From Tigriopus japonicus (Eukaryota; Arthropoda; Copepoda; Harpacticoida; Harpacticidae), in contig CM021322.1 of NCBI GenBank assembly GCA_010645155.1, positions 10,761,238-10,825,237 of the forward strand: a DNA stretch of 64,000 bases. The letters run 5' to 3'. The notes beneath the pieces are model-generated. The model had not been told where the DNA came from. It made no database searches and saw only the letters and a program-made list of their open reading frames with translations. The stretch's first letter is position 1; each line of letters begins with the position of its first letter. The position numbers were made by a program, and so were the translations under genes. Positions 12,601 to 27,600 of this stretch are shown here, one piece after another.

Positions 12601-15600
12601 TTGCCTTTAAAAACCCCTTTTCCCCTATCGTCCAAACAAGCGCACGTATTCTCATTGCTCTTTCAAGTCGTCCCTCCAAAACCGCAACTCATCTGCAAAA
12701 TGACCCACTCACTTACAATTCTCAATTCTTGTATTTTTCTCCGATAATTCATCCCCTATGTTTTATTTGTTCTTTCATACACTGGTCGTGGTCATCAGCT
12801 GGCTCAATCTACAGGAGCTGAAGTGTGCTTTATCGTTCCCTCTCGTTTCATTGATGTCCACCAGGATTCTCAGCGCATGCTTTATCTCTCCGTGATTGGA
12901 ACGGAAGCCAGGAAATCCCCAATTCGATTGGAGGTAAGCCACTACTTGTCACATCATCAGCTGAGTCTCTCTTGAAAAATGAAAGAAAGAGTTGTGGATG
13001 ATGCTTGAACGAGAACGAGGGCGGTATTGGAAGTGAGATGTAATGAAAAGAACTAGGCCGAAAGGTAAATTATAATCCTCGTTAGCCCACTTCGTTCAGA
13101 TTTGGCCGATGAATGAGAACACAAATTTTTACCGTGACGTGACAGGGACTTTTCCAAGGTGGGAAAATTGGAGCCTTACAATACGAGATTACGACCTAGT
13201 TAATTAACAATAAGAAAGTGTCTTGATTTTCTTTCTTTTTTTTTTCGAGATTTGGTAGAGAGTTTTTGGACAAGGGATAATGTACGATGCCTAATTTTCA
13301 AGGATGAATAAACTTGAGTTGTTCATGAAAGCTGTCGAAAATGGTCATCTGGCCAATATCTTTCTGAGAATATACAGAGTTAATGAGGAGAAATCCTTTA
13401 ATCTAACTTATAATAACGGACCTGTATTTTGTGGTGCCATCTCCTGTCCTCGTAACAAGCAAGTTATCATCACGAAGACCGTTATCTGGAACGCTGAATT
13501 ATGCTTTAGTGAAAAAACAGATGACCTAAGTGCAGATATCTCACTTTTGATGGCGCCAAAAAGTGCCCCTAAAGGTACAGTTACACGACACGTTTCATAT
13601 TGAAGTTTAAGACGAACTTCAACAACATAAATGCACAAACTAGCAGTCCTTTTGCAATCCCTCCTGACAAGCCAATGGACAATTGATTGCATGTGTCGAA
13701 CTCAATATAAAACGTGCCGTGTAATTGCATTGTAGGAAGGACAAGTGGAAAAAGTTCACAAGCCCATACATTGTTTCAGAAAGAAATTCATAAAAAGCCT
13801 CTTCGTCAAACAAACATATTTCTGAACAAATACAACGAGCTCAAAAGGACGTTAAAAAAGCGTTTATATTTGTTTGATTGTCATAGTTAGCTCAGGAGAT
13901 CGTACATGCGCCATCTATCGGCCACGGAGTTCAGTCAGTTTGCCTGTCTAGATAGAATTGAACACTCTAGAGCTTTCTCAAAATGAAGATATTAATTGAT
14001 TATCAGCACTTTTCGGTGGTGATTTTCTTGTAAAAGAAGTTTTGTCGCAGTTTTGCTTTCATTTTTACTCACTTAACAAGTCCCAGCGATGTCTAAGTAT
14101 CATAATATCGTAGCTGAACTCAAAAAGCCTCAAAATATGAGAAAGAACCAATTTCAAGAAGTAAGCCCTGATTTTTTGCAACAAGTTCATCAGGTGTTAA
14201 GTAACCTCCACGAAATCATCTAGAGACGTATTTGTAAGCGGTTAAAAATAAACTTAATTGAAGGCGCTTAACCCCTTTCGATCCTTAATTTGTGTGTTGT
14301 GTAAGGCTGATAACGACCTTTAAGGGTCTCTATCTTTCTGTGACGTCTCTGAAGTCTCTGAGAGCTCCAGATCTCACTGACATTCCCAGTTGACGGTACT
14401 TAAGTGGGGTCTGTTTCAATTTCAAGCTCTTATAGCGACGCCAAAGAACCTACAAAAGGCTCTCGAGGACTTCTGGGAGTTCTCAATCGAGTCACCACTG
14501 CATTTGTAGCCTTTGTTTCTCGACGTATATCTTTTTTTCCATCTGTTAGTGAGTTCTGGTCCGTTTGTCAATTTGGCCTCTTCTTTTTTCCTTTGAAGAT
14601 TTGAAGACACTTTGAGATCCAATTCGCTTTAACGAGTAACGACTCAACTTTTGCGTCCGTAATTGATGACAAGTCGAAATAAGTACTCTAATGGTCCTCA
14701 TTATTATGACTCGAGTCGAACTCGAAACCCGAAGCCAAAGTCAACATTCTTTGGGCGCGCGTGCAATTCCAATTAAGTACAATTCTTGGTGGTTGTCCCC
14801 TTCCTATCTCTTTCTCTAATGCATCAAATTAATGTACATACAATACGCAGCTCGTGAAATTCGAAGCCGGATCCTTGAGAAGGATGCTCGTTTCATTTGC
14901 AGGGCGACGAGTTCTTATTCCCGGAGGAGAAAGCTTTCGCTTCACTGACGAAACCTCAGTTTCTCGGTGACCTGACCCCGAGACAAATTGAAACTCTGGA
15001 GGGTATTCTATCCATGTCCATTCAGTCCCTGATGGCTGTTCCGATCCAAAGAAGATTTGCCAAAACCAATCGCCATGATCCAAAGTGGTCGGAGATGGAA
15101 TGTGCCAAATATGATACTCCTTTGATCACGTGTTTAGTGAACAAACCCACAGACTTTACTGAAAGTGATATCAACATCGTCCAAGAGTGCCTTGAGTGAG
15201 TATTGTTGTATTTAGAAATGCATTAATCATTTGAGCTCAAATATGTCAAGAACCCCTGGAAAGTGGACTTTTAGATTGAGGACGTCACTTGACATTTTTT
15301 ATTCTTCTGTCAACCAAACAATTTTTTTTCCTGGGAGCAGAAAAGACAGCTAAGGTCATTCCCAAAAGTACTCCCAACTAGAGCCACTACAAGTAGAAGA
15401 GTACACACATGCCATTGACTGGTCTCACTTATGACCAGGTATCTCGATACAGTTGGAGAAGAAAAAGGAAGGAGCTTTAATTTTTCAAGGGTGGTGTATT
15501 TTTTCTATTTCTTCTTGTGCAAAGTGGAAAGATTAGGGCCAAATTATCATGCTCCTACTCTTTTACTGTAGTGGCTCTACAACTAACCTCTTTCCAAGAT

Positions 15601-18600
15601 TTTGCAAATGCATTTTTGTTAAAAGAAACTGGGCGAGACTAACCTTTTTTCATTCTCTGCATTATAATGTTATGAATTATGAGAGGGCAAATTCTTTGAA
15701 TATCAAGATATATTGAATTGAAATTTCAAGTTCGCATGTTGGGCATTCAAAGTTAGATATCGCAAGCAATACTTCCTATTTATCGATAACGTGTAGAATA
15801 AGAGTAAAGCAAAATGTTTCTTGGGCGTTGAGATTTGAATTTTAAACGAATAAACTTACTAATGATAAAAAGTTAAAACTTATTCTTATGTTTTTACCAC
15901 ATTTGCCATTTATTTGCCATTAAATGAATTTTGGGCCATATCTGGTCTGCCAATTCTCATATATTCATATTGCTAACTGATTTTTTTTAGCTAAATTGAT
16001 AACAATTTGGTGCAACCTTTGTCAAATTTAATGCAACATTGGTTTGAAAAAGCTGCAATCACTGGTCAAAAAAGAAGGAAAAATTGAGTTCAATGATAAA
16101 TATTCCGACAAGGCCTTCAAAATCATTTTGTTTTGATTCAGTGGTCTTTAATTCACATATTTTGGTTGAGTCCAAAGGATTATTCATCTATTTGCACTTT
16201 TCGTTTTATACGCGGTTGAATGTCTTTTTCAATATTTTTTATTGTACAGTATGTTGAATTTATTACTTAAATTTGTCTCTTTCCCACCAATTTTGTTGTT
16301 TTCTTTCATCATTATTCGTTGTTCCTCATATTTTCAAACTGTACTTTGTATTCATGCTTTAAAACCTCTTGCCTCAACTTATTTGGGTTAATTTGAACGT
16401 CTTGCATCGCATTTATTTGTGGATTAGATAAACAAAACATTACTAAACGCCTTGCTCGCTAGAGTACAAGAAATTTTAAACAAAGGCATAAAAAATGTTC
16501 CCAAGTCCAAGTATCTCGACGTCCTTGACCAATTCCATTTCTCAAGTTCAAGTCCAGGAATCTGACTACTCTTTCCATTTCCTTGGCAGAGTGACTAATG
16601 GTTTACTCCTGAATACTTTGGCTTTGGAGGAAGAAAAGCGCCTGAAACAACAATGCCAATCCCTTCTTTCTGTAGCCAAAAAGCTCTTCACACACCTTGG
16701 TAAGTCTGTAATAGTAAACCTTCACCCCGACATCTCTGCATATGGAATTTCTTTCTTCCCGCGTAGATGATGTGAGCACTTTGCTTCGTTTGATCATGTC
16801 CGAGGCTCGATCCTTGACCCAAGCTGCCAGGTGTTCCCTGTTTCTTTTGGACAGCAAGTCCAATGAACTCATTGCCAAGGTCTTTGATGGCGACACCACC
16901 GAGCCGACCTCGAAGAACCATTCAGGAGGAAACCACAAAACCAGAGCCCTCACACCAACCAGAAACGGATCGCCAGAGGTTAGGATAACAATGGGAACGA
17001 ACCATCACTTTCGATTGGATCGATCATCCATCGGTTGGCTGTTTGTGTTTAGACGGGAATTGAGTACTTTCCTCACACTTTGTTTCAAGACAAATAGACC
17101 TGGAGACGTTTGTGTTGCTGGTTCCAACAGATCAAATTCCGACTAAGAGCTTGATAGGTTCTAGAACTGGCTTTTTTAATGATATCTAGACTGCCACGTT
17201 TTTAATGCTCTCAGTTGTATATTTTGTAGTATGGACGGAAATGGCTCTTGAACCGAGATCGAAAACAGCTGACCTTAACAACATTGTAAACGTGCATAAT
17301 TTACCTTGAAATTTACATCGTTTGCATATTTCTAAAAGTCGGAAAGATTTAGATTCTGAGGTTTTAGATGAAAAATCTTTGATTGTCAAACTCCATTTTT
17401 TATTAAGCATGTCTACTTTCGGTTTCGGTAAGCATAATAACCGAAAACGCAATTTAGCGACAGTTTCGGCCAAGATCTGAACCAAAAGGATTTTCGGGCC
17501 ATCACTAATATTTTGCATGTAAAAGAAAACAATAAGGTTCTCACTTATTTCGGTTGATCACGTGTTCAATTTTTAATAGGTGCAACAATAAAGCAAAAGG
17601 CAACTAATTTGATTTCATCAACAGCTTTGAATGATCCAAAACTTGAGCCAGTGGCCAATACTTTTTGGTTTTTTTTCGCTTTAAACATCATTATAGTTGT
17701 GAGTTATTATTCAAGCATCGTTTTTCAACGTGACAAAGCTGATTTGGCAACTCCATGGCATAATAATACACTTGTAGTCGTAACATCTTCTGGATTGCTG
17801 TAAGAGTTTATGCATCAATCAAATATTATAATTTTTAATGGCTTGTACCAATATACTTAATGATGACGTCACAACTCGTTTGGGAAGACGATTTGCAAAA
17901 AACTAACCACTTGATGGGATTTGCAAATTTCACAGTAAAGCGTGCCGAGCAGAGAAAGTGGCATAACTTAAACAGTAGACTTGAACAACAACGCCATCTA
18001 GCTTTCCCTATTTTGTTTCGCTCATAGATTTCACAGGGGTCAGAGATAGCTCCCTTTTTCATTCAATTTCACAAACTTTTGGACCGTTTCCTTTTTAAAC
18101 TCAAAATCAAAAATACCATGCTTGCACTCTTCTCTTCCAAAGTGTCTATCTAACCACTTATTTTATTGATATCACAAGAATTGATAGTAACGCCATCTAT
18201 TGAAACGTTTCGACTCTGCCCTTTGACTATAGCAATGACGCTTTATCGTGCGTGTCAGATATCAGAGCAATGTCCGTTAGTGTTTATCAACGAGTCTGGC
18301 TCATTTTGTTTCTTTCAGAATGGCCTCGAGGTCCGTCTGCCTTGCGATAAGGGAATCGCTGGTTATGTAGCCAGAACTGGAGAGATGCTTAATATTCGGG
18401 ATGCTCAAAGCCATCCTCTCTTCTATCGCAATATTGACCAAGTCACTGGTTTCAAAACAAGGTAACACATACAAAAAATCGCTGGAGAAAATCCTAGTTT
18501 ATCCAGTCATTGAGCTTATCTCAAGTATGCAAGTAATGATGCGTTTTGCACGATGTGATAATCGCGTGTGAGCTCGAAAATATTGACACCCATCTCAGTG

Positions 18601-21600
18601 GAGAAAGATAAGCAAAGCAGAGCTTCTTGGACATCCTTTATGGGAAACAAGTTCCACAGAGATCAACATTTATTACTCGATTCAACACGCCAGTTTCAGG
18701 ACGCAGTTTTTGATGTTTCTCACGCGCTTTCAGGTCGATTCTGTGCTTTCCCATCAAAGATGACCAAAAGGTCATTGGAGTGGCTGAGCTTTGTAACAAG
18801 ACCACGGGTAGTCATTTCACCACGTTTGATGAAGAGATTGCCTCGGCTTTCAGTGCCTATTGTGGCATTTCTATTCTTCACAGTTTTATGTACAAGAAAG
18901 TGGCGGATGCGCAATATCGGAGTAAACTGTCCAATGAGCTTATGATGTATCACATGAAGGTAAGACAGATTCTTTGGGACTTTTGCAGAGTTCCATCTTC
19001 CTTTTATGAGGTCACCCTTCGCTCTCTTTCGTTTGTAAACCCATGTTTTTTCTTCCCGGTCATCTCACTTATTTGCAACTTTTGGTCGTTTAGCACTGAA
19101 AAACTTTAAAAACACAACAAAAAGTGCGCACGGATATAAATGAAAAAGTCAACATTTACCAACTTTGATCTGTTGATAAATGGTTCGGCGTAGTCGATCC
19201 CAAATGACAAAGGAAAGTCCGTAATCTTGAGTTAATCTTTGATGTTGCTGAGGACTATTTTTACTTTTTCCATTAAATAGAGTTTGGAAAGACTCTTTTG
19301 GGATATTTTACTTGAAGCAGTCGCCTCAGCTGACGATGCACAACTACGGAAAGCCTAGTTTAAGTGACCTTATTTCAAAGATATGAACAAACAATAAAAC
19401 AAGGCTGGTCAAGAGTGACTTTTAACGCCATTATTTTTTTCATTTTATTATAACAATAATTTGAGGTAAAAATCTAAATTTGCACAAAACCTTAAATTAG
19501 TTTCTTTTACTTTGACGTTCCGTTATTTAATGGCCTATGGTTGAAAAAAAAATCAAATGGTCAGATATGAGCTTTCGCAACCCTATTTAATGGATTAAGA
19601 AGAGTGCTTTAGGCTTATTAGGGTATGAGTATTTGTTCTTGAAGTTTTAACTACTCGACCTTTTTGAACCTGAACAATCGCCATTTTCATCGAAGTGAAA
19701 TTTCCAATCCATTCCCGAATCGACATGATACGTTTTGTTTTTGTTTTATAATCTTTTTACACATTCATTTTCCGTGCTTTTGGTTTTTTTTTTATTATAT
19801 TCCGGCCAATACTCTATTATACATAATTTATTTGTGTTCAGAGTGGCAATCGACAATAAACAATAAACAATTCCAACCAAACAATCATAATATGAAAAAA
19901 CTAGTCGAAGAAACCCTCTGTAGTCAGTACTTGAACTTATCAGTGATCAAAAATGCCCCACTAAGGGTTTCTTTTCCTCCCAGAAATAACTCAACCGGAT
20001 GCGCTTGCTTTGTTGAGCAATTTTGTTTTTTAGTCCTCTCCAAGATTCGATAGACGTTGCTTTGGGCGAAAGTTGTCTGGTCTTGATCAAGGTCACGATT
20101 GTCAAAAACTCTCTCAGGCCCCGCTAACTAACTTCATTTTCTTCTTTTGACAACTTTTGAGAGCTTTGGATGCAACTTTTCTCTTCTTAGCCTTTTGGAG
20201 CCCACTCACTCACTTTCTTGTTTCTTTTTCCCCTTGGATTGGACCGGAATCCCTTTTTTCTTGTGTTCTCAGAGCTGTTCCTAAGTATGTGTCCGTGGTA
20301 AAAGTCTCGAGTGTTTGAACCAAAATCTCACTGTGTCTCTTGGTGTGTGGTGTGTGTGCTCCATTAATTATGCTCCCTTCTCAATTTTCCTTTCCTAGCA
20401 ACACTCGCACACTAGACCGGATCAACTATTGAGCTTTCAGGTTTGTTCCGTTCTTCATTTTGCCTGTTCCAGTGTTCCATCTTGGCGAGTAGTTCTTGTT
20501 CTTGCTGTTGGCACATGATTGACATTTGGGATTTGTTCTCAGACTCATCTTAATCACATGTTGATCGTTCTTGGATGTCTGTTTCTTCCACAGGTTATGG
20601 AAGAGGATGTTAATAAACTTGTTCTTGAGTCCATTCCCTCGATCATGGACATTGATCGGGATTTCTGCAAATTCACCTTTGTTCCCAGAGTCATTGAGGA
20701 GACACGAACCCCGGCTGTGGTATTTTCCATGATGCAACATCTGGGCTTCATAAACAAGTAAGTGCTTGTACATACCAACAAGAACCTCTGAACTTCTCTG
20801 GACTGGAAGGCTAACGGAAGTAATCATGATTTCCGGTAGGAATAAATCAATTACCTTAACCTGCAACTGAGACCTTGATTTTGTTGACTAGAATACGAAT
20901 TTCAATTTTCAACTCAATCAAAGGCCAGAGATAATAGTTTTCCTTTCTCAAAGCTCAGTACAATTTGATTGAACCAGCTCTTTTCTGGCATTTTTTTCAC
21001 CACAAAAGGGCGAGCTCATTCATTCTATGCTCTCTTAAGTACATAGCTTTGAGAAGGTATAACATTTAACTCCTGTATTCGATTGAGCTGAAAATTGAAA
21101 TACGTAGTCCACTAAATGCAAGCCAGGTCTCGTTTGCCAGAGAACGCGATTGAATCGATCCTACTGGAAATTTCAATTCTCAATGTCAGCCTCCTCCTCC
21201 AAAAAATCAGTCTTCTGTAGATACTAGCAATTAGAGACGCTCTAGTGAGAGACCGGCGAGGTTGAGACCGGCGTCAATGACGTCATTCAATTCGCATCAT
21301 GTGATTGGCTGATCCCCTTTTGGGCGCCGTTTTCAACATTTCCAAACAGACGGAACCCTCAACAAGCCCTCGCTCAATCCAGTGCCTCCACATCTTACTT
21401 TGAAGCAGAACGTTTGCGTCTTTCTAGAGCCCAACCCCAATGTGCCGTAAAAAGGGTTGATGCTTCCAAGTGGTATTTTTCTGTTCCAAAACCATTTCGA
21501 AAGTTTGCAATTTAAGACTCTGAACATTGGGCAAGGTCACTTGAAAAGGTTTCAGTGAAAATTATATTTGACCATTTTTTACGTCCAAAGCATGGAGAGT

Positions 21601-24600
21601 CTGTTTATTTGGAAATGTTTTTAGTTCAAAAAATCGTTTACTTTTCTACATGGCGCTTGAGTCAAAACCTCGCCCGTCTCTCACTAGAGCGTCTCTACTA
21701 GCAATACGTTTCTGCTATGGATGTTTTCACCGCAACTCACGCGTGCCATGAAACGTTTTTGGTTTTTCTGAACTCGCTAAAGGAGTTTCTTACAAGTAAA
21801 CATTGATGAAGACCCGAAGGCTTATTTTTATGGATCCAGTTTATTAGTTTGCAAGGACTATAGTATGAACCAGAATTGTGGCAACTACTTTTAAAAAGTT
21901 ATCGTTTTTACTTTAAATGAAGCTGAGGGCAATTTTTTTGTTTTCAATTACAGGTCAACTTTGGCAGGTCGAGGATTTTTTGTGAAATTGCTGATCTCAT
22001 AATTTGCCATGGATGTGAAATTTATTGTATATTATAATTATAAAACGTCATTTACTTTGGCTGAGCTATAATTGATTGCAGTTCATTTGATATGAAAATG
22101 TACTCTGATTTCAAGTGTAATGTTCGTTTACTTAAAAATGTTTGAAAATTTCAAATTTCATTCTGAGGAGCCATGAGGTGTCCACGCGTACTAACGCGTT
22201 CTTAAAAGAGCCGAGTGTAAATGCTTCCCAGGCGGCGTAGGTTCGAATCCTGTTGGGGATCGGATTCAAGCTTGCAGGAGAACTCTTTACATTACATGGA
22301 ATGCCGTTCCTTGTAGCAGTAATAAAACAACCGCAATCTCCCAAAAAGAAAATATCAATCAATCTCATTAATGAACCGTAGGGAAATGATGTTGTGATTT
22401 CAATGTTAGCTTGTTTCGTGCAAACATGTCAATACACGGTAATGAAAAATTTGTATTAAGTTTCAGTAGAAATTCCCAAGTTCAAGTCTCAATTCAAATG
22501 AGTCGCCCTGTTTGTACGAAAAAGATATGCTCTACAAGCATCGAGATTGGAAATCTTGAAAACATATTACACGGTACTGAAAAAAAACATATTAAGTTTC
22601 TATGGAAATTCCCAAACACTATGAATTGTGATTCAGACTCAGGAAACAAGAGGAACAACTTTGATTTTTGAGTTTCACAATGTAAGGTCTAGATTAAACG
22701 TTATATACTAGCTTTTTCATATGTTTTTAGGTATTTAACTTTTGATCTAAACCTGACTTTAAGAAACTCAGAAAATCAAAGTTGTTTCTCCTGGTTTCCT
22801 GAGCCTGAATCACATTTCATAGTGTTTGGGAATTTCCGTAGAAACTTAATATGTTTTTTTTCAGTACCGTGTAATATGTTTTCAAGATTACCAACCTCGA
22901 TGCTTGTAGAGCATATCTTTTTCGTACAAATAGATCGACTCATTTGAATTGAGACTCAAACTTGGTGACCGGATAAATGATATCTATGTTAGAATTTGCG
23001 TTAATTTTCAATCTCAAAACTCTGAGAATATTGTTTTCTACAACTTTATTGCAATGCAAATATGCCTTTGAGATAAGTCTAAACTGGAGTGACAAAACTG
23101 AGCCAGAACTGTGTATGTCTGTGGGGTAAAGATGAATTGAGGCTTATAACAAGATATTCCTAATAAAATTGAAAATTATTTGGATTTACTTTTGTGGCCA
23201 AGACTGGTTATTGATCTCCCTTGTTAATCTCCCTTTCTCTTATTCCATTGTACAACAAAAAACTATCGTTTTTGATATATGGTAGTGATGCAGCGAAAGG
23301 GCTTTTGGCCGAAATTTCGGTTTCGGTTTTGGTGAAAATAGACTTGCACTATTAAGAATGAGGTTTGACTACAAAATCCATAATTTTGGTTCAAAAACCT
23401 TTAAAACTGAATATTTGCATTTCTTTTACAATAAATGAGCACCTCAGTTTGATCACACTAACAATATAAATTTGAAGGTAAATTGTGCGTGTGTATATTT
23501 CAAAATCTGCTGTTTTTGATCTTGATTTCGGGAATGATCCCTTTCGGTCCATCACTAATCCAAGATTACTTGACTCAATAAAATGTTCTTGGAAAAAAAC
23601 TTCCTTTTTAAACATTTGGAAACGTGTTAAGGCCCTAAGAGATTTTCAAGAATATTCCAAAAACTCATTGTTGAAAACTAAGTCTAAATATCTTCGGCCT
23701 TTCGGTTAAACTACAATGATTCGTCTCCTTTGCCATTTGTCAATATTTTTTCCATGGCTAGATAGAGGTTTTCCGGATGCAAATCATGCTTACGTGTTTT
23801 CATGTCTGAGGATGTGATAGAGACATGCCTGACAATGACATTCCATGCTAAACGAGAAGCCTGTCTTCCCAAGGCAAAAAATTGATACGTTCAATTCAAC
23901 AATGTTTTATCTTCCCAAATCGATTACCAAATAGTACACTATGATCTCGTAACAATCACATAATGAGGATGAATCTGGTGCCATGAGTCTTCAAATCCTT
24001 TTCGGGATCCATTTTCTGCTTTTTTCTCGAGTTCCTTAAGATCACATCCAGTGGAATATTTCAACCATTTCGATTGAGTTTTCTTCAGTTGGCGCAAAAC
24101 CAACTTCAAATGTTTGGTTCTGTCAGAAAAATGGTCGATTTAAGTATGAGCAGCTCAAATGAAATTTCATATTTTAGACTTACCTATCGAATTTGGTCTG
24201 AATGGGGTACATTTTATGGGTTTTGTGTTCGTTCTTATCGCACGATATGAGTGTTTGAAACTCCCTTTAAGCTTTGGGCTCTGATTGTGAACTGAGCAAG
24301 GTTCACGAAATGGACACTGATAAAGAGCTCAAACATTCTCATTTCCGTCCAGTTTCAATCACAAAAAAGTCCAACGCCTAATTCAATTATCACAGAAAGA
24401 CCTGATTTGGACGAAAAACACAAGTCCTTTGTACTGTGTCTGACATTCTGTGTAGTTGCATTGAACTGCCTGACTTTGGCTTGATAAGGAATTCATTGAA
24501 CAGAAAAGAAATCCGAAGAAGTTTTGAGTACCTTAAATCTTCCGTTAATACATTCATTCCTCCTAAACTTTTTTTTGAAGAAGTGATAAGACGATAATAA

Positions 24601-27600
24601 TCAGATAAAAACTGAGAGTTATCGAATACGCCAGCAAATTAAGTACCACAAAGTTTAACTAGTGATGGACACAATTTCGGTTTCGGTTCCGGTTATTCGT
24701 ACCGAAACCGAATATGGCTTACCATAAGTAAGGAAATAGTTTGAAAGAAAATTTTATCATTTTTTCAAACAAGAACTTTAAAAAAATATCATTTGCTATC
24801 ATTTATTCTAAGGCAAATATGAATTTAAAGATGAATTTCGTATACATATGGTTTGTATTCAGCTTTTTTCTCCCAAGTCCGGTTTTGACCTATCATAAAA
24901 AAACTTTCACTTTTAGTTTTGAGTCTAAAACACAGCAATTCGTCAATAGTTATATCGGGTCCGGTGGTTTTTCGATACTTTGTCAATGTCACTACGAATA
25001 AGTTCAACTAAAAACCGTTTTTGAAATCAATCTTGAACTTGAAGTTGATTACGAACAATGATTCCGATCTTTCCTCTTTTGGTCCACCACTAGCAATTAT
25101 TTAGTTTGTCTTCGTAAAAAGGCTGTATTATTTAACTCTCCTTTTTTCTACTAGATTTCGGATCAGTAACGACAATCTGGCTCGATTCATTTTGATGGTT
25201 CGACGAGGTTATCGCGATCCGCCTTATCACAACTGGATGCACGCTTTCTCCGTGGCTCATTTCTGCTTCCTTCTTGTTCAAAACCTAAGATTGGCCGAGC
25301 AAAAACTGATCAGGTGAGACCTTGAGAATGATTAGCCACATCTGTTATCCAAAAGTGACTTTTACTGAAGACCAGATGCCAAAACCTGCAAGCTCAGATT
25401 CCTCTAGGTTGCCAAACGAAAGGGTCATCGATTCTTTCTTTTACCTAGTGCACTTAAAAAGTAGAGTAATAAATAGAGCGAAGATTAAAAAGTTTTTACT
25501 TCAAGGTTTAGAAAATATTTTTTTCGGTCCAAGGACCAAAAGGTATTGGCCAAACTTTAAGGAGAAAACATTTTTTGCCGCGTTTTTTAGATCCAAAAAG
25601 TTTTTTGTAAAATGTAAATCCGACCAAAAAAGGTCTTCATTTTTGGAAGGTGGAAGAACGAGTCTAAAAAAATGCCCCCAAAAATTGCCGACTGAAAAAA
25701 AATGAGCCAATGAAGTTTGGGCCTATTAAGTGACATATTGAGATGACAAGAAACTTTTTTGATCATACTTAACTGAACTTAATTTTTGCAATTTTTCATC
25801 TAGTAATGAAATACGGCATCCAGTTCTTTCTTGTAGCAAAAGGTTAGTAATCATTCTATTCCAATGCTCTTCTATTACCTATCTTTTTCCATTCATACTG
25901 ACCCACTTAGAAACTTTGGAGAAACTACGTCTCAGTTTTGTTTTCTGCAATCAAAAGGTTTCTATGACCTTTACTTGAGAATAAGACACAAGATCAATAT
26001 TTGATTTTCAATTCTTTTTCTGCTCAAGAGATGGATCTCAATATATTGAATTTATGACGTTCATCTTTCAGTGACCTTGAGTGCCTTGCCCTCTTCATGG
26101 CTTGTCTTTGTCATGATCTGGATCATCGTGGAACCAATAACAATTTCCAAGTCACTTCCAATTCGGTTTTGGCTGCTCTGTATTCCTCCGAAGGGAGTGT
26201 CATGGAACGCCATCATTTTGCCCAAGCCATGTGCATTCTCAACACTGAAGGTTGCAACATCTTGGAGTCCCTGAACCAAAAGGAGTACATGCAATGTCTG
26301 GATCTGCTCCGGGACATCATTTTGGGTGAGCTTTTTATGGCCCTCCAGTACTAAATATAAAGAAGGGCCCCATTTGGAGACAGAGTTTTCCTCTGTGAAA
26401 GACGAGGCTCGATCTAAAAATAGAACTTTCCCTGGAGCTCAAGAGGCACATTTGTTTGGATTGTATCCGTTGTTGGAAAAATATGGACTCCCACAAAGAG
26501 CACCCCCAAGTTACTGGGAAACTGGGATTAAGTATCGACATTTGTTTGCTTTGCCGACCAAGCTTTGGTCGGGAGAACTGTACTCCATGAGCCGTAGATT
26601 TATTAGAGACGGATTTCAGAGTTGGAACACACTCTACAAAGGCTTTTTGAATGAGTAAGTTCCACGGCTTTGGAAGTTAAATTTGGTGTTTGATCCTTCC
26701 CTTCCCAGAAAAGCTCCTCTTAATGGCTTTTGTTTGGCTTGTTCCACACAATGGAACAATGGGGACCAAAGAGACAAATGAGTTGTCGAGCGAGAATCGA
26801 TCATAACGGACTTTACTTAATTGACTGATGAGAGATCACTTTGAATCTTCTTTTTTCAGCCACGGATTTGGCCCAACATCTTCGGATCAAGAACGAGCTC
26901 AAGGTCATGGTGTCCCAAGGCTACTGTCCCAATCAAGAGCGACATCACGAGTTGCTCCTATCTCTTTTGATGACGGCGTGTGATCTGTCGGACCAGGCCA
27001 AGGATTGGCCCAACTCCAAAAATATTGCTGTAAGGAAGGCTGACTTGCTCAAAATTATGCCCAAAGTTGAGGTCCCTTCTTCATTCAATGCATGGGTTTG
27101 CCCTCGTTTCAGGAGTGCGTCTACTCGGAGTTCTTCTCTCAAGGGGACCTTGAGAAGGCCATGGGCAATAAACCTCAGGAAATGATGGACCGTGATAGAG
27201 CGTACATTCCAACCCTACAGATCGAATTCTTGGACCACATCGCCCTACCTGTTTATAAGTGAGATTTAGAGACCCATTCGAATAATCTGAATATCAAAGT
27301 GTTCCGCAGGATCTGTTCTCAGAAGCAATTAATGTAAGGTTGCGTGACGAAAGTTCCCGCAGCTTTCATTCTAAGAAACGGCGTAAGTTTAATTTCCTGA
27401 TGACTTTTGAGGTGTAAGAAAAACAGCACAAATGCAGTTTCATCGGGTTTGAAATGCAGGAAAACGGTCTGTTTATTGCCATGATTTTGTATTGAGCGGT
27501 ATCATTGCGGCAATTGATTTTTTCTTGATTTGTTCCCATTTTTCAACGAAAATAACTATAAAGGAAACATTATGAAAGAAACAATTGATCTGCTCGGAAA

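Larger units (their letters stand above)
9772..12798 (+). other. PDE2 intron 1
   Basis: The donor GTGAGT follows CAT at 9771 and the acceptor is at 12797-12798. It holds the GGTCAC array, the palindromic MITE at 11497 and two further MITE half-ends bounding 10029-12253. The space between (10240-11430, 11700-12220) shows no recognisable coding, apart from a CCGCTAGATGGAGCC motif at 11144. Confidence 0.6.

Noticed and set aside
22163..22260. Functional tRNA gene
   Set aside because: Good B box, but no consistent acceptor or anticodon stem, and it continues into a LINE-type tail, so it is a SINE.
22411..22671. 86-codon open frame
   Set aside because: It lies within the foldback element at 22476-22965 and is a by-product of the repeat.
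25322..25710. Overlapping open frames on both strands in PDE2 intron 9
   Set aside because: Lys/Phe-rich low-complexity translation with no domain; mirrored frames suggest composition rather than coding.
27310..27334. Mini-exon between GCAG and GTAAGG that reads DLFSEA, like the end of PDE catalytic domains
   Set aside because: The exon at 28813 already supplies the equivalent DLMCLFPEA segment in frame; using both would duplicate it, and splicing in the exon-12 phase gives a stop.
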